Assembly (NCBI GenBank): GCA_035705495.1
Contig: DASSWB010000017.1
Span: forward strand, 1 to 47,292
Length of the DNA stretch: 47,292 nucleotides
Direction of reading: 5' to 3'
Source: DASSWB01 sp035705495
Lineage (GTDB): Bacteria; Bacteroidota; Bacteroidia; Flavobacteriales; Flavobacteriaceae
Each line of letters opens with the position of its first letter. Within the stretch, counting starts at the first letter, position 1. The position numbers and the translations under genes were made by a program. The notes beneath the pieces are model-generated. The model did no database searches. It worked only from the letters and a program-made list of their open reading frames with translations, and was not told the origin of the DNA. Of the stretch, positions 34,089 through 43,287 are shown in pieces.

Positions 34089-36284
34089 ATGGGAAAAAAG
34101 GAAAGAGGAAATAAAAAAGGTGAAATAAATAATTTGTCCAGAAGTATCTTGACACTTTTAAGGGAATCACCAAACAAGAGTTTCAATTACAAACAAATTG
34201 CTGGTAAATTAAACGTTGATGATGCAAGCAGCAGAAATCAGATTATTAAAAAACTAGCACAACTTGCGGCAAAAAAGGAAATTGAAGAAACGGAAAAAGG
34301 CAAGTTTAAATCAGTCGAAAATCTCAATTACTATACTGGTGTTCTTGATATGACTTCAAAAGGGTCTGGTTACGTGGTGGTTGAAGACCTAAATGAAGAT
34401 GTATATATTCCAGAAAATAGGATTAACAAAGCATTTCATGGGGATGAAGTTGAAATTTATATTTACAATCGAAGGAAACGAAGTAAAAATTCGGAAGGAG
34501 AGATTACCAAAGTAATCAAAAGGAAAAAGACCGAATTTGTTGGGGTTTTACAACTTCAAAAAACTTTTGGTTTTGTTGCGGTTCAAGATGTAAAAATGTA
34601 CACCGATATTTTTGTACAAAAAAATAAATTGAATGGTGCACAAGATGGGGACAAAGTAATTGTAAGCATAGAAGATTGGCCTGAAAAAGCTGATTCTCCA
34701 TTTGGGTCCATTAAAGAAGTTCTGGGAAAACCTGGTGATCACGACACCGAAATTCATGCAATTTTGGCTCAATATGGTTTGCCCTTACAGTTTCCGAAGG
34801 AAGTTGAAGACTATGCAAATAATATTGACACTTCTATCCAAGAATCAGAAATAAAAAAGAGGCGGGACATGAGGGAAGTTTTAACCTTCACTATAGATCC
34901 CAAGGATGCAAAGGATTTTGATGATGCGTTGAGCTTTCAAGAACTTGAAAATGGTAATTATGAAATAGGAATCCATATTGCCGATGTCTCCCATTATTTA
35001 CAACCCGGAAGTATTTTGGATGACGAAGCGTACCAACGCGCGACTTCAGTTTATTTGGTAGATAGGGTGGTACCCATGTTACCGGAAGTGCTGTCAAACA
35101 ACGCGTGTTCTTTGCGTCCGAACGAAGAAAAATATACTTTTTCCGCAGTATTTGAGATCAATAAAAAAGCGCAGGTTGTAAAAAGATGGTTCGGAAGAAC
35201 CGTGACTTATTCCGATGCTCGTTTTTCTTATGAAGAAGCACAACAAATTATAGAAACCAAAGAAGGAAATATCCCTGATGAAATTTCCATTAATGACAAG
35301 GCTTATATTGTTGACGAACCTATTGTAAACGCTGTGTTGACAATGGATAGTTTGGCAAAAATCCTTCGGCGACAAAGAATGAAACAAGGAGCGATTTCTT
35401 TTGATAAAGTAGAAGTCAAGTTCAACCTCAATGAAAATCACGAGCCCGTCGGAATTTATTTCAAAACTTCAAAAGACGCCAATAAATTGATAGAGGAATT
35501 CATGCTATTGGCAAATCGGGAGGTGGCGGAATTTATCGGAAAACAAACTCCAAAGAAAACCTTTGTCTACAGATGTCACGATGAACCCAATGAAGAAAAA
35601 TTAGGGGCGTTGAAAACTTTGGTTTCAAGGTTTGGGTACAGTATCAATTTACGTGATAGAAAATCAATTACTTCTTCATTAAATCAATTACTTCAAGATG
35701 TTCAGGGTAAAAAGGAACAAAATATGGTCGATACCCTGACTATTCGTACGATGAGCAAAGCCTATTACAGTACTCAAAATATTGGTCACTACGGATTGGC
35801 TTTTAATTATTACTCACATTTTACTTCTCCAATTAGAAGGTATCCAGATGTAATGGCACACCGATTACTGCAACATTATCTAGATAAAAATCCTTCAGTG
35901 AAAGAGGAAGAATACGAAGAAAAATGTAAGCATAGCAGTAACATGGAATCTTTAGCGACAAGTGCCGAAAGGGATTCCGTGAAGTTTATGCAAGTAAAAT
36001 ATATGCAAGATCATAATGATCAGGAATTCCTTGGCGTTATTTCCGGCGTAACCGATTGGGGAATTTTCGTTGAAATTATTGAAAACGGATGTGAAGGAAT
36101 GGTCAGGTTAAGGGATATACCCGATGATCATTACGAATATGATGAAACTCAATTTGCTGTGGTTGGCAGAAAAACTAAAAATGTTTACACGCTTGGAGAT
36201 GAAGTCTATGTGACGGTGAAAAATGCTGATTTATTGAAAAAACAACTTGATTTTAATTTAGTAGGCGTTCCTAGCAAAGATTAA
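34089..36284 (+). CDS. rnr: Ribonuclease R
   Basis: The 731-residue protein has the RNase R order: an N-terminal winged-helix segment (about 17-75), two cold-shock/OB domains, the RNB catalytic domain with acidic motif DPKDAKDFDDALSF (about 270-283), and a C-terminal S1 domain (about 644-725; GVISGVTDWGIFVEI). It is a hydrolytic 3'-5' exoribonuclease able to digest structured RNA. A GAGGAG Shine-Dalgarno lies 8 bases before the ATG and a stem-loop lies just before it, so translation may depend on leader folding. Confidence 0.95.
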   Translation: MGKKERGNKKGEINNLSRSILTLLRESPNKSFNYKQIAGKLNVDDASSRNQIIKKLAQLAAKKEIEETEKGKFKSVENLNYYTGVLDMTSKGSGYVVVEDLNEDVYIPENRINKAFHGDEVEIYIYNRRKRSKNSEGEITKVIKRKKTEFVGVLQLQKTFGFVAVQDVKMYTDIFVQKNKLNGAQDGDKVIVSIEDWPEKADSPFGSIKEVLGKPGDHDTEIHAILAQYGLPLQFPKEVEDYANNIDTSIQESEIKKRRDMREVLTFTIDPKDAKDFDDALSFQELENGNYEIGIHIADVSHYLQPGSILDDEAYQRATSVYLVDRVVPMLPEVLSNNACSLRPNEEKYTFSAVFEINKKAQVVKRWFGRTVTYSDARFSYEEAQQIIETKEGNIPDEISINDKAYIVDEPIVNAVLTMDSLAKILRRQRMKQGAISFDKVEVKFNLNENHEPVGIYFKTSKDANKLIEEFMLLANREVAEFIGKQTPKKTFVYRCHDEPNEEKLGALKTLVSRFGYSINLRDRKSITSSLNQLLQDVQGKKEQNMVDTLTIRTMSKAYYSTQNIGHYGLAFNYYSHFTSPIRRYPDVMAHRLLQHYLDKNPSVKEEEYEEKCKHSSNMESLATSAERDSVKFMQVKYMQDHNDQEFLGVISGVTDWGIFVEIIENGCEGMVRLRDIPDDHYEYDETQFAVVGRKTKNVYTLGDEVYVTVKNADLLKKQLDFNLVGVPSKD

Positions 36285-36341
36285 TCATTGATATATTCTC
36301 TTATAACAAATATTTTTTCATTTTTGTAAAAATACCACGGC

Positions 36342-37019
36342 ATGTTCCAAGATATTCTTACAGCGATTCCTTTGGGCTTTTTTCTGGCTTTTTTATTGGG
36401 TCCTGTTTTTTTTGTTCTTCTGGAAACAGCGGCTTTAAAAGGTTTTAGAGCAGCGTTTTCGTTTGATTTGGGAGTTATTTTCGCTGATATTGTTTTTTTG
36501 CTGATCGCTTATTTGAGTACCAATAAATTACTGGCGCGTCTAAAGGATGATCCCGCTTTATTCATCTTTGGCGGCGTGCTATTGGTTACCTACGGAATCA
36601 TATCTTTTTTAAAAATTAAAAAAGCGGTAAGACAGGAAGACGAAACCCCTGAAATTAGAAAACTCAGCAAAAGTGACTACTTCGGCTTGGCCGCAAAAGG
36701 GTTCATTCTTAATTTCATTAATATTGGTGTTCTCGGTTTTTGGCTCGGATTGATTATTGTTTTCGGACCTAAAATGGATATGGATCAAAACCGTATCATC
36801 GGCTTTTTTATGGCGGTTTTATGCACTTATTTAATCGTGGATATCGCAAAAATATTACTCGCCAAAAAATTGAACAGCAAGCTTACTCCAGTCCGTATTG
36901 CCTTGATGAAAAAAGTAATTTGTTTTATTTTGATTGTCTTCGGAATAGTTCTGATTGCACAAGGAATTTTTCCTTCGGAAATAAAAAAGATTAAATATAA
37001 TGTTGAAGAAATCAGCTGA
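36342..37019 (+). CDS. LysE/RhtB family exporter
   Basis: The 225-residue protein has six hydrophobic segments and the family start IPLGFFLAFLLGPVFFVLLETA, in which the GP within the first helix is typical. The cytoplasmic loop after the third helix is charged (KIKKAVRQEDETPEIRK). Members export amino acids or related solutes from the cytoplasm; the substrate here cannot be read. It follows rnr by 57 bases and may be co-transcribed with it. Confidence 0.85.
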   Translation: MFQDILTAIPLGFFLAFLLGPVFFVLLETAALKGFRAAFSFDLGVIFADIVFLLIAYLSTNKLLARLKDDPALFIFGGVLLVTYGIISFLKIKKAVRQEDETPEIRKLSKSDYFGLAAKGFILNFINIGVLGFWLGLIIVFGPKMDMDQNRIIGFFMAVLCTYLIVDIAKILLAKKLNSKLTPVRIALMKKVICFILIVFGIVLIAQGIFPSEIKKIKYNVEEIS

Positions 37020-37067
37020 AATAATTTTTCTTCCGAAGAAATCGATAAAATTCAAACTTTATAAAAA

Positions 37068-37093
37068 CAAAAAAGCCTCCTTTTCAGGAAGCT
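37068..37093 (-). terminator. Terminator of tRNA-Cys
   Basis: The minus strand folds AGCTTCC-TGAAAA-GGAGGCT (arms at plus 37087-37093 and 37074-37080, one G-T pair), followed by TTTTTTG, seven bases after the tRNA. Confidence 0.78.
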
Positions 37094-37099
37094 TTTGAG

Positions 37100-37170
37100 A
37101 GGCATCGAGCGGATTCGAACCGCTGTACGAGCTTTTGCAGAGCTCTGCCTAGCCACTCGGCCACGATGCC
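37100..37170 (-). tRNA. tRNA-Cys (GCA)
   Basis: The minus strand has a full cloverleaf: acceptor GGCATCG/CGATGCC, anticodon stem GAGCT/AGCTC with loop CTGCAAA (anticodon GCA), and T-arm GGTTCGAATCC. The discriminator base is U, typical of tRNA-Cys. No CCA is encoded. A hairpin terminator follows. Confidence 0.96.
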
Positions 37171-37183
37171 ATTTTGAGAAGGG

Positions 37184-37191
37184 CAAATGTA
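37184..37191 (-). promoter_or_regulatory. -7 element of tRNA-Cys
   Basis: TACATTTG on the minus strand fits TAnnTTTG and is 13 bases before the tRNA 5' end. No matching -33 TTG at the right spacing. Confidence 0.5.
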
Positions 37192-37238
37192 ATAAAATAT
37201 TTTAAAGCCTGTTTTTTAAAAAACAAAAATTCTTGGTT

Positions 37239-37595
37239 TTATCTGGTTTTGCTTCTGATGACACTGACCATGGAAACATTTCCACCAATAGGCGGATTGA
37301 TTTTAGAAACGGCAACTTTTATTTTATGAACCATAAGTATTTCATCTAATACTCTTTTCATGATCCGTTCAGCAACACTTTCCAATAATTTGGAACGGAT
37401 TGCCATTTCCTGTTTTACAATTCGGTTTAAATGAACATAATCTACCGTATCAATCAAGGCATCCGTTTTGGCAGAGCGCGATAAATCGGCTTTTATTTTT
37501 AAATCTACCCTGTAATCGCTGCCAATTTTTCCTTCCTCATCAAGGCATCCATGATAGGCAAATACCTTGATATTCTGAATTTTTATACTTCCCAC
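37239..37595 (-). CDS. folB: Dihydroneopterin aldolase
   Basis: I favour the GTG start at 37595, giving 118 residues beginning GSIKIQNIKVFAYHGCLDEEG, as in other FolB proteins. An upstream TTG at 37610 lies inside the predicted -7 element (37608-37615), so it is unlikely. Motifs: FAYHGC..EEGKIGSDYRVDL, the substrate-contacting LLESVAERI, and KINPPIGGNVSMVSV near the C-terminus. It converts dihydroneopterin to 6-hydroxymethyl-dihydropterin in folate synthesis. Confidence 0.92.
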   Translation of the reverse strand: MGSIKIQNIKVFAYHGCLDEEGKIGSDYRVDLKIKADLSRSAKTDALIDTVDYVHLNRIVKQEMAIRSKLLESVAERIMKRVLDEILMVHKIKVAVSKINPPIGGNVSMVSVIRSKTR

Positions 37596-37607
37596 AATTC
37601 TTTTTTT

Positions 37608-37615
37608 CAAAGATA
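37608..37615 (-). promoter_or_regulatory. -7 element of folB
   Basis: TATCTTTG on the minus strand fits TAnnTTTG. Transcription would start near 37601, which supports the GTG start of folB at 37595. Confidence 0.5.
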
Positions 37616-37678
37616 AGAACTTGGGTTTTATCTAAAGTAAAAAATTAGCGAACAAAGATGAATGATCTTATTTTTAAG

Positions 37679-37686
37679 TAATTTTG
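37679..37686 (+). promoter_or_regulatory. -7 element of glnS
   Basis: TAATTTTG fits TAnnTTTG and lies about 18 bases before the glnS ATG at 37705. Confidence 0.45.
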
Positions 37687-37704
37687 CGCTTTAAATGAGA
37701 AAAA

Positions 37705-39378
37705 ATGGAAGAAAATAAAAAATCCCTCAATTTTATAGAACAACTGATTGAAGATGATTTAAAATGCGGTTATAAAAAGGAGGAATTGAAATTTCGTTTT
37801 CCACCAGAACCCAATGGATATTTACATATTGGTCATGCAAAAGCAATTTGTCTGAACTTTGGTTTGGGTGAAAAATACCATGCACCGGTCAATTTGAGAT
37901 TTGACGATACAAACCCTATTAAGGAAGAACAGGAATTTGTAGATGCCATTAAAGAAGATGTTTTGTGGTTGGGATTCAAATGGGCAGAAGAATGTTATGC
38001 TTCGGATTATTTTGAGCAATTATATGAATGGGCGGTTGAAATGATAAAAAACGGAGATGCCTATGTTGATAGTCAAACATCTGCACAAATCGCCGAACAA
38101 AAAGGCTCTCCAACGCAACCAGGAAAAGAAAGTCCGTTTAGAAATAGACCTGTTGAAGAGAATTTGGATCTTTTTTCAAAAATGAAAAATGGTGAAACCA
38201 CGGAAGGTGCACATGTGCTTCGTGCTAAAATTGACATGACGTCCTCAAATATGTTGATGCGTGATCCGATTATGTACAGAAGTCTTCATAAAAAGCATCA
38301 TCGAACCGGTGATACGTGGAAAATTTATCCGATGTACGATTGGGCACACGGCGAAAGTGATTTTAAGGAAGGTGTTTCCCATTCATTTTGTACGCTGGAA
38401 TTTGTGATGCACAGGGAGCTCTATAATTGGTTTTTGTCGAAAATTGATACCAAAGGTCAACTGAAACCAAAACAGACGGAATTTGCTCGTTTAAACTTGA
38501 ATTACACGGTAATGAGCAAACGAAAGCTTGCCGAATTGGTGAGTGAAAAAATAGTGGCTTCTTGGGATGATCCAAGAATGCCAACAATATCAGGATTGAG
38601 AAGAAGAGGCTATACGCCAGCGAGTATTCGAAAATTTGCGGAAACGGTTGGTGTTGCCAAGAGGGAAAATGTCATTGATGTTTCTTTATTGGAATTTTGT
38701 GTGAGGGAAGATTTAAACAGAGTGGCTCCTAGGGTCATGGCAGTTTTGGATCCCGTAAAACTGGTAATTACCAATTACGAAGAGAAAGAGGAATGGTTGG
38801 AAGCAGAAAACAATCCCGAAGATGAAAACGCTGGAACTCGTGAACTGCCATTTTCAAAGGAATTGTATATTGAACGCGAGGATTTTAAGGAAGAGGCAAA
38901 CAAAAAGTTTTTCAGGTTGAGCATCGGAAAGGAGGTAAGACTGAAAAATGCTTATATCATCAAAGCTGAAAATGTTATAAAAGATTCCGAAGGCAATATT
39001 TTGGAAATCCACTGTACTTACGATCCAAAAAGCAAGAGCGGCAGCGGAACCGAAGAATCCACCAGAAAGGTAAAAGGTACGTTGCATTGGGTATCCGTGA
39101 AACACGCAATTAAAACGGAAGTTCGCCTGTACGACCGACTTTTCAATACGGAATCTCCCGATGGGGTAAAGGATCAGGATTTCAAGAGTTTTATAAATCC
39201 AGACTCTTTAAAAATTGTAGATGCATTCGTAGAACCGAGTTTAAAATCGGCTAAAACTGGTGATAAATTTCAGTTTCAACGATTGGGTTATTTTTGTGTT
39301 GATAAAGACACGACCACGGATAAGCTCGTTTTCAACCGAACCGTGGCCCTCAGGGATTCTTGGGGAAATACGAAATAA
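37705..39378 (+). CDS. glnS: Glutaminyl-tRNA synthetase
   Basis: The 557-residue class I synthetase has RFPPEPNGYLHIGHAK (HIGH at about 41-44) and VMSKRKL (KMSKS-like, about 269-275), with the GlnRS-type arm RFDDTNPIKEEQEFVDAI. The anticodon-binding beta-barrel domains fill the C-terminal third. It charges tRNA-Gln directly. Length fits a plain GlnRS; there is no C-terminal YqeY fusion as found in some relatives. It is a single-gene unit beginning at a -7-like element. Confidence 0.95.
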   Translation: MEENKKSLNFIEQLIEDDLKCGYKKEELKFRFPPEPNGYLHIGHAKAICLNFGLGEKYHAPVNLRFDDTNPIKEEQEFVDAIKEDVLWLGFKWAEECYASDYFEQLYEWAVEMIKNGDAYVDSQTSAQIAEQKGSPTQPGKESPFRNRPVEENLDLFSKMKNGETTEGAHVLRAKIDMTSSNMLMRDPIMYRSLHKKHHRTGDTWKIYPMYDWAHGESDFKEGVSHSFCTLEFVMHRELYNWFLSKIDTKGQLKPKQTEFARLNLNYTVMSKRKLAELVSEKIVASWDDPRMPTISGLRRRGYTPASIRKFAETVGVAKRENVIDVSLLEFCVREDLNRVAPRVMAVLDPVKLVITNYEEKEEWLEAENNPEDENAGTRELPFSKELYIEREDFKEEANKKFFRLSIGKEVRLKNAYIIKAENVIKDSEGNILEIHCTYDPKSKSGSGTEESTRKVKGTLHWVSVKHAIKTEVRLYDRLFNTESPDGVKDQDFKSFINPDSLKIVDAFVEPSLKSAKTGDKFQFQRLGYFCVDKDTTTDKLVFNRTVALRDSWGNTK

Positions 39379-39452
39379 TGAATTAAGATTTTTTTAGTAT
39401 CGAAAATATATAAGTTAACCACACCTTAACAGACCCGCCCGAGGATGTTTGA

Positions 39453-39460
39453 TATATTTG
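39453..39460 (+). promoter_or_regulatory. -7 element of the YtxH-holin operon
   Basis: TATATTTG fits TAnnTTTG and is about 29 bases before the ATG at 39489. An AAGGA Shine-Dalgarno-like run precedes that ATG. Confidence 0.5.
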
Positions 39461-39488
39461 TTAAAACAATAATTTTAAAAAAAGGATT

Positions 39489-39980
39489 ATGGCAAATACA
39501 CAGAAAACAATACTCGCGCTTTTGGTGGGAACCGTAATAGGAGCTGGGGTTGGTTTATTATATGCACCGAACAGCGGAAAGGAAACCCGAAGAAGAATGG
39601 GTAAAACGACCCGTGAAGCACAAGAAAAAGCAAACAGAAAATTAAAGGAAACCACAAATTCCTTTGCTTCAAGTGCAAAAGAGGTTTTGAGCAATTTGGA
39701 ATCAAAAGTAGATGAAACGCTGACTTCCGTAAGTTATAAAGCCGATGGTATTTTGGAATCATTGGAAAGCAAATTGGAAGATTTGAGAAATCAAAACAAG
39801 AAATTTCAGAGAGGTTCCATGGATGATATGGAAACTGCAATTGCTTCAAATGGTTCTACAGGATCGTCCAGTAAAAGTACAGGAGCGGCAAAAACTAAAA
39901 GTTCTGCAACCGGAACATCAAGTAATGGAACATCTAGTGGTGCTTCTGGATCTTCCAATAAAACCGGTACAGCATCATAA
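39489..39980 (+). CDS. YtxH domain-containing protein
   Basis: The 163-residue protein has one N-terminal membrane segment (about 7-27; LALLVGTVIGAGVGLLYAP), then PNSGKETRRRMG and a long amphipathic helical region with heptad-like repeats (about 35-115). The tail is Ser/Thr/Gly-rich and low in complexity. This is the YtxH layout of small general-stress or envelope proteins. It is the first of three tightly spaced genes (8- and 4-base gaps). Confidence 0.83.
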   Translation: MANTQKTILALLVGTVIGAGVGLLYAPNSGKETRRRMGKTTREAQEKANRKLKETTNSFASSAKEVLSNLESKVDETLTSVSYKADGILESLESKLEDLRNQNKKFQRGSMDDMETAIASNGSTGSSSKSTGAAKTKSSATGTSSNGTSSGASGSSNKTGTAS

Positions 39981-39988
39981 ATATTTCT

Positions 39989-40345
39989 ATGGCATTCGAA
40001 AATTTAACGGATAACGCGAAAGAACTTTATGAAAATGTTCAAGATGCCGTGAAAAGCAATATTGAATATTATAAGCTTAACTTATTTAAAAAAGCAAGTT
40101 TAGGCGCTATTGCATTAACCAAATTACTGGTTATGGGTAGCGTCTTTCTTTTTGCAATGACCTTCGTATCAGTGGGAATAGCGCTGTTTATAGGAGATTC
40201 TATTGATAGTTTTGCGGCGGGCTTTATTATTGTGGGTGTATTTTATTTGCTCGTGGTTCTTTTGGTTTATTTGTTCTTAAAACCGGCAATTGATCAATGG
40301 GTAATTAAAAAGTTTTATGATATTTTCTACACGGATAAAGATTAA
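39989..40345 (+). CDS. Phage-holin superfamily-like membrane protein
   Basis: The 118-residue protein has an N-terminal amphipathic helix (LTDNAKELYENVQDAVKSNIEYYKLNLFKKAS) and two hydrophobic helices (about 37-66 and 73-98). This is the layout of the holin superfamily III/YqjE-like proteins common next to YtxH or DUF883 genes. There is no lysis module nearby, so it is not a prophage holin in context. It probably acts at the inner membrane in stress or stationary phase. Confidence 0.78.
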   Translation: MAFENLTDNAKELYENVQDAVKSNIEYYKLNLFKKASLGAIALTKLLVMGSVFLFAMTFVSVGIALFIGDSIDSFAAGFIIVGVFYLLVVLLVYLFLKPAIDQWVIKKFYDIFYTDKD

Positions 40346-40349
40346 TTAG

Positions 40350-40586
40350 ATGAGAAAGTACAGCTCTTTTAAGGAAATAGACGATACACTTCAAATACTA
40401 AAACTTCAGAAAGAAATAGATGAAGAAAAATTATTGCTCAGTTATAACCAAACAAAGGAAAGTATGGAATTTTCCCCAAAAAAAATGATTGGTAGTCTGT
40501 TTGGTGGAGCTTTAAGCGGCGTGACAAGTACCGTGGCAAAAAACGCACTGTTTCTTAAATTGGTAACAAAACTTTTTAATCGCTGA
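40350..40586 (+). CDS. Small protein of the YtxH-holin operon (DUF6327-like)
   Basis: The 78-residue protein starts MRKYSSFKEIDDTLQILKLQKEIDEEKL, a helical, charged N-terminal half, and ends with a Gly/Ser/Ala-rich, weakly hydrophobic half (MIGSLFGGALSGVTSTVAK). Its start is 4 bases after the holin-like gene. I believe flavobacterial genomes carry this small family (DUF6327) with the same neighbours, but its function is unknown. Confidence 0.7.
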   Translation: MRKYSSFKEIDDTLQILKLQKEIDEEKLLLSYNQTKESMEFSPKKMIGSLFGGALSGVTSTVAKNALFLKLVTKLFNR

Positions 40587-40596
40587 AAATCCTTAT

Positions 40597-41556
40597 TTAC
40601 TCGTAGGCTTCATCATCATTTTTCTTCTTTTTATTATTTTTTACTTGATTTTCCTTTTTCATCGCTTCCCCAATTTGATTGGATGCCGAAAAAGATGCAA
40701 TCATATTGTTCAACATATCACTTCCCGCTTGAGGTGAATTTGGAAGCAAAATCAAATTAGAATTCGATTCCTGACCGATTGATTGCAGCGTATCGTAATG
40801 TTGGGTTACCACAATTAAAGCCGATGCTTCTTGTGAATTAATACCGACTTTATTCAAAACTTCAACACTTTCTTCGAGTCCGCGGGCGATTTCTCTCCTC
40901 TGATCCGCAATTCCTTGTCCTTGTAATCTCTTGCTTTCTGCTTCCGCTCTTGCGATGGCCACGATTTTAATACGATCTGCTTCGGCTTCATATTCAGCTG
41001 CGACTTTTTCTCTTTCCGAAGCGTTAATCCTGTTCATCGCTGCCTTTACTTGCATGTCGGGATCTATATCCGTAACCAAGGTTTTTATGATGTCATAACC
41101 GTAATCTTGCATCGCTTCGTTCAATTCACTTTTTACCGCAATGGCGATGTCGTCTTTTCTTTCAAAAACGTCATCCAGTTTCATTTTTGGAACTTCCGCC
41201 CTTACCACGTCAAAAACATAAGAGGTAATCTGATCGTGTGAATTTTCCAGTTTGTAAAAAGCATCATATACCTTAATGGCAATAACTTGGAACTGAACAG
41301 ATATTTTCAATTTCACAAAAACATCATCTTTCGTTTTTGTTTCCACAAGCACATCCAATTGCTGGACTTTAAGATTGATTCTTCCTGCAACTTTATCAAA
41401 AACGGGTATTTTAAAATGTAAACCAGATCCGCGGATACTTAAAAATTTTCCAAATCGTTCGATTACTGCGGAAGTCTGCTGTTTCACGGTGAATATTCCG
41501 GAAATAAGAATAATGAATAAAAGAAAAAATGAAGCAATAATGAAGAACATACCCAT
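40597..41556 (-). CDS. SPFH/Band 7 family protein (stomatin/QmcA-like)
   Basis: The 319-residue protein has one N-terminal membrane anchor (about 2-23), then the SPFH domain (AVIERFGKFLSIRGSGLHFKIPVFDKV; about 30-200) and a helical, Ala/Glu-rich C-terminal part (SEREKVAAEYEAEADRIKIVAIARAEAESKR). This is the stomatin/QmcA arrangement of oligomeric membrane scaffolds. No NfeD partner gene is adjacent. It converges with the YtxH-holin operon. Confidence 0.88.
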   Translation of the reverse strand: MGMFFIIASFFLLFIILISGIFTVKQQTSAVIERFGKFLSIRGSGLHFKIPVFDKVAGRINLKVQQLDVLVETKTKDDVFVKLKISVQFQVIAIKVYDAFYKLENSHDQITSYVFDVVRAEVPKMKLDDVFERKDDIAIAVKSELNEAMQDYGYDIIKTLVTDIDPDMQVKAAMNRINASEREKVAAEYEAEADRIKIVAIARAEAESKRLQGQGIADQRREIARGLEESVEVLNKVGINSQEASALIVVTQHYDTLQSIGQESNSNLILLPNSPQAGSDMLNNMIASFSASNQIGEAMKKENQVKNNKKKKNDDEAYE

Positions 41557-41626
41557 GATTAGAAATTTTTTAAATTAATGAAAGATAATAAAATTTTAAG
41601 ATTAAGTTAACAAATCAAAACGAATC

Positions 41627-43144
41627 TCATTCACAGTTTGAAATGGCTATTTTTAATCTGTTCACTGTTTCATTTTTCCCGATTAATCCTGCAATTTCAT
41701 ACAAGTCCGGACCTTGCAAAGCACCCACCAAAGCAATCCTAAAAGGTTGCATCACTTTTCCAAAACCAATTTCTTTGGAGGTTATCCAGGTTTTCACTGC
41801 TTCCTGAACTTTTTCAGATTCAAAAACAGGTATATTTATCAAAACCTCAATTAATTCGGATAAAATTTCGTTTGTATCTTCTTTCCAAGCTTTTTTGACT
41901 GCTTTCTCATCATATTCCTCTGGTGCTTCAAAGAAATATCTTCCCAATTCCCAAAAATCACGGACAAAGACTGCTCTCTCCTTTAGTAAAGCCACTACTT
42001 CCGCAGTATAATTAAGATTGGAATCAATATTCTTCGAATTTAAAAAATCAGAGAATTGCTTGGCCAAAATCGCATTATCAGTGTTTTGCAAATAATGTTG
42101 TTGAAACCATTTGGTTTTCTCCGGATCAAATTTTGCCCCTGATTTGTTGACTTTAGAAAGATCAAAAGCCGAAATCAATTCTTCCAAATTGAAAAATTCT
42201 TGCTCTGTTCCCGGATTCCATCCCAAGAACGCCAACATATTCACAACCGCTTCGGGCAAATAACCATCTTCCCGATAGCCAGCAGAAATTTCTCTCGTAG
42301 CAGGATCTTTCCATTCTAAAGGAAAAACAGGAAAGCCCATTTTATCTCCGTCGCGCTTGCTCAATTTTCCTTTTCCCTGTGGTTTCAGAATTAATGGCAA
42401 ATGCGCAAATTTTGGAATTTCCCAACCAAAAGCTTTGTAGAGCAAAACGTGCAATGCCATTGACGGCAACCATTCCTCGCCCCGAATTACGTGGCTGATT
42501 TCCATTAAATGATCATCAACTATATTCGCCAAATGGTAAGTCGGCATCCCATCGCTTTTATACAAAACTTTGTCGTCCAAAACATTGGTATCGATATGCA
42601 TTGTTCCACGGATTTCATCTTGTAAAGTCAACGATTCATCCTGTGGCGATTTAAATCTGACCACATACGGAGTTCCAGAAGCTATTTTTTCCCTTGTTTC
42701 TTCCGCAGAAAAAGAAAGTGAATTCTTTAATTTTTGTCGATTGTGCCAGTTGTAAATAAATGTTTTTCCGTTTGCTTCATGATCTTGTCGATGTGCTTCC
42801 AATTCTTCAGCGGTGTCAAAAGCATAATAGGCATTTCCGGATTCCAGAAGAACATCTACATATTTTTTATAAATGTCTTTTCGCTCACTTTGTCGGTAAG
42901 GTCCACAATTTCCTTCCTTTCCGGGACCTTCGTCATACATAATATTGCACCATTTCAAGGATTCAATAATATAATCTTCGGCACCTTCAACGAAACGGTT
43001 ACGGTCTGTGTCTTCTATCCGAAGTAAAAAATCACCGTTGTGCTTCTTGGCAAATAAATAATTGAAAAGTGCGGTTCTTACTCCGCCTATATGAAGTGGG
43101 CCTGTTGGACTTGGTGCAAAACGTACTCTGACTTTTTTGGACAT
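41627..43144 (-). CDS. gltX: Glutamyl-tRNA synthetase
   Basis: The 505-residue class I synthetase has RFAPSPTGPLHIGG (about 8-21) and GKLSKRDGD (KMSKS-type, about 258-266), with IEDTDRNRFVEGAEDYI nearby, features of GltX rather than GlnS. The C-terminal alpha-helical anticodon-binding domain is complete. It charges tRNA-Glu. A separate glnS lies 2.2 kb to the left, so this organism probably charges tRNA-Gln directly rather than by transamidation. Confidence 0.95.
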   Translation of the reverse strand: MSKKVRVRFAPSPTGPLHIGGVRTALFNYLFAKKHNGDFLLRIEDTDRNRFVEGAEDYIIESLKWCNIMYDEGPGKEGNCGPYRQSERKDIYKKYVDVLLESGNAYYAFDTAEELEAHRQDHEANGKTFIYNWHNRQKLKNSLSFSAEETREKIASGTPYVVRFKSPQDESLTLQDEIRGTMHIDTNVLDDKVLYKSDGMPTYHLANIVDDHLMEISHVIRGEEWLPSMALHVLLYKAFGWEIPKFAHLPLILKPQGKGKLSKRDGDKMGFPVFPLEWKDPATREISAGYREDGYLPEAVVNMLAFLGWNPGTEQEFFNLEELISAFDLSKVNKSGAKFDPEKTKWFQQHYLQNTDNAILAKQFSDFLNSKNIDSNLNYTAEVVALLKERAVFVRDFWELGRYFFEAPEEYDEKAVKKAWKEDTNEILSELIEVLINIPVFESEKVQEAVKTWITSKEIGFGKVMQPFRIALVGALQGPDLYEIAGLIGKNETVNRLKIAISNCE

Positions 43145-43287
43145 TGCTAACTTTTTTTGAAAGCGGTAAAGATAAAGGTTTCTAACACGAAAATGAATTT
43201 TGAAAGTTGCCGAAATACCAAAAATTGAAAATTGGGGTTTAAAATATAATTGTACTTTTAGGGGTTAAATATTTAGGAGAGAGGCGC

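Noticed and set aside
40027..40345. Holin-like gene as a sign of prophage
   Set aside because: There are no lysis, structural or integrase genes near it. The YtxH neighbours point to a chromosomal stress operon.
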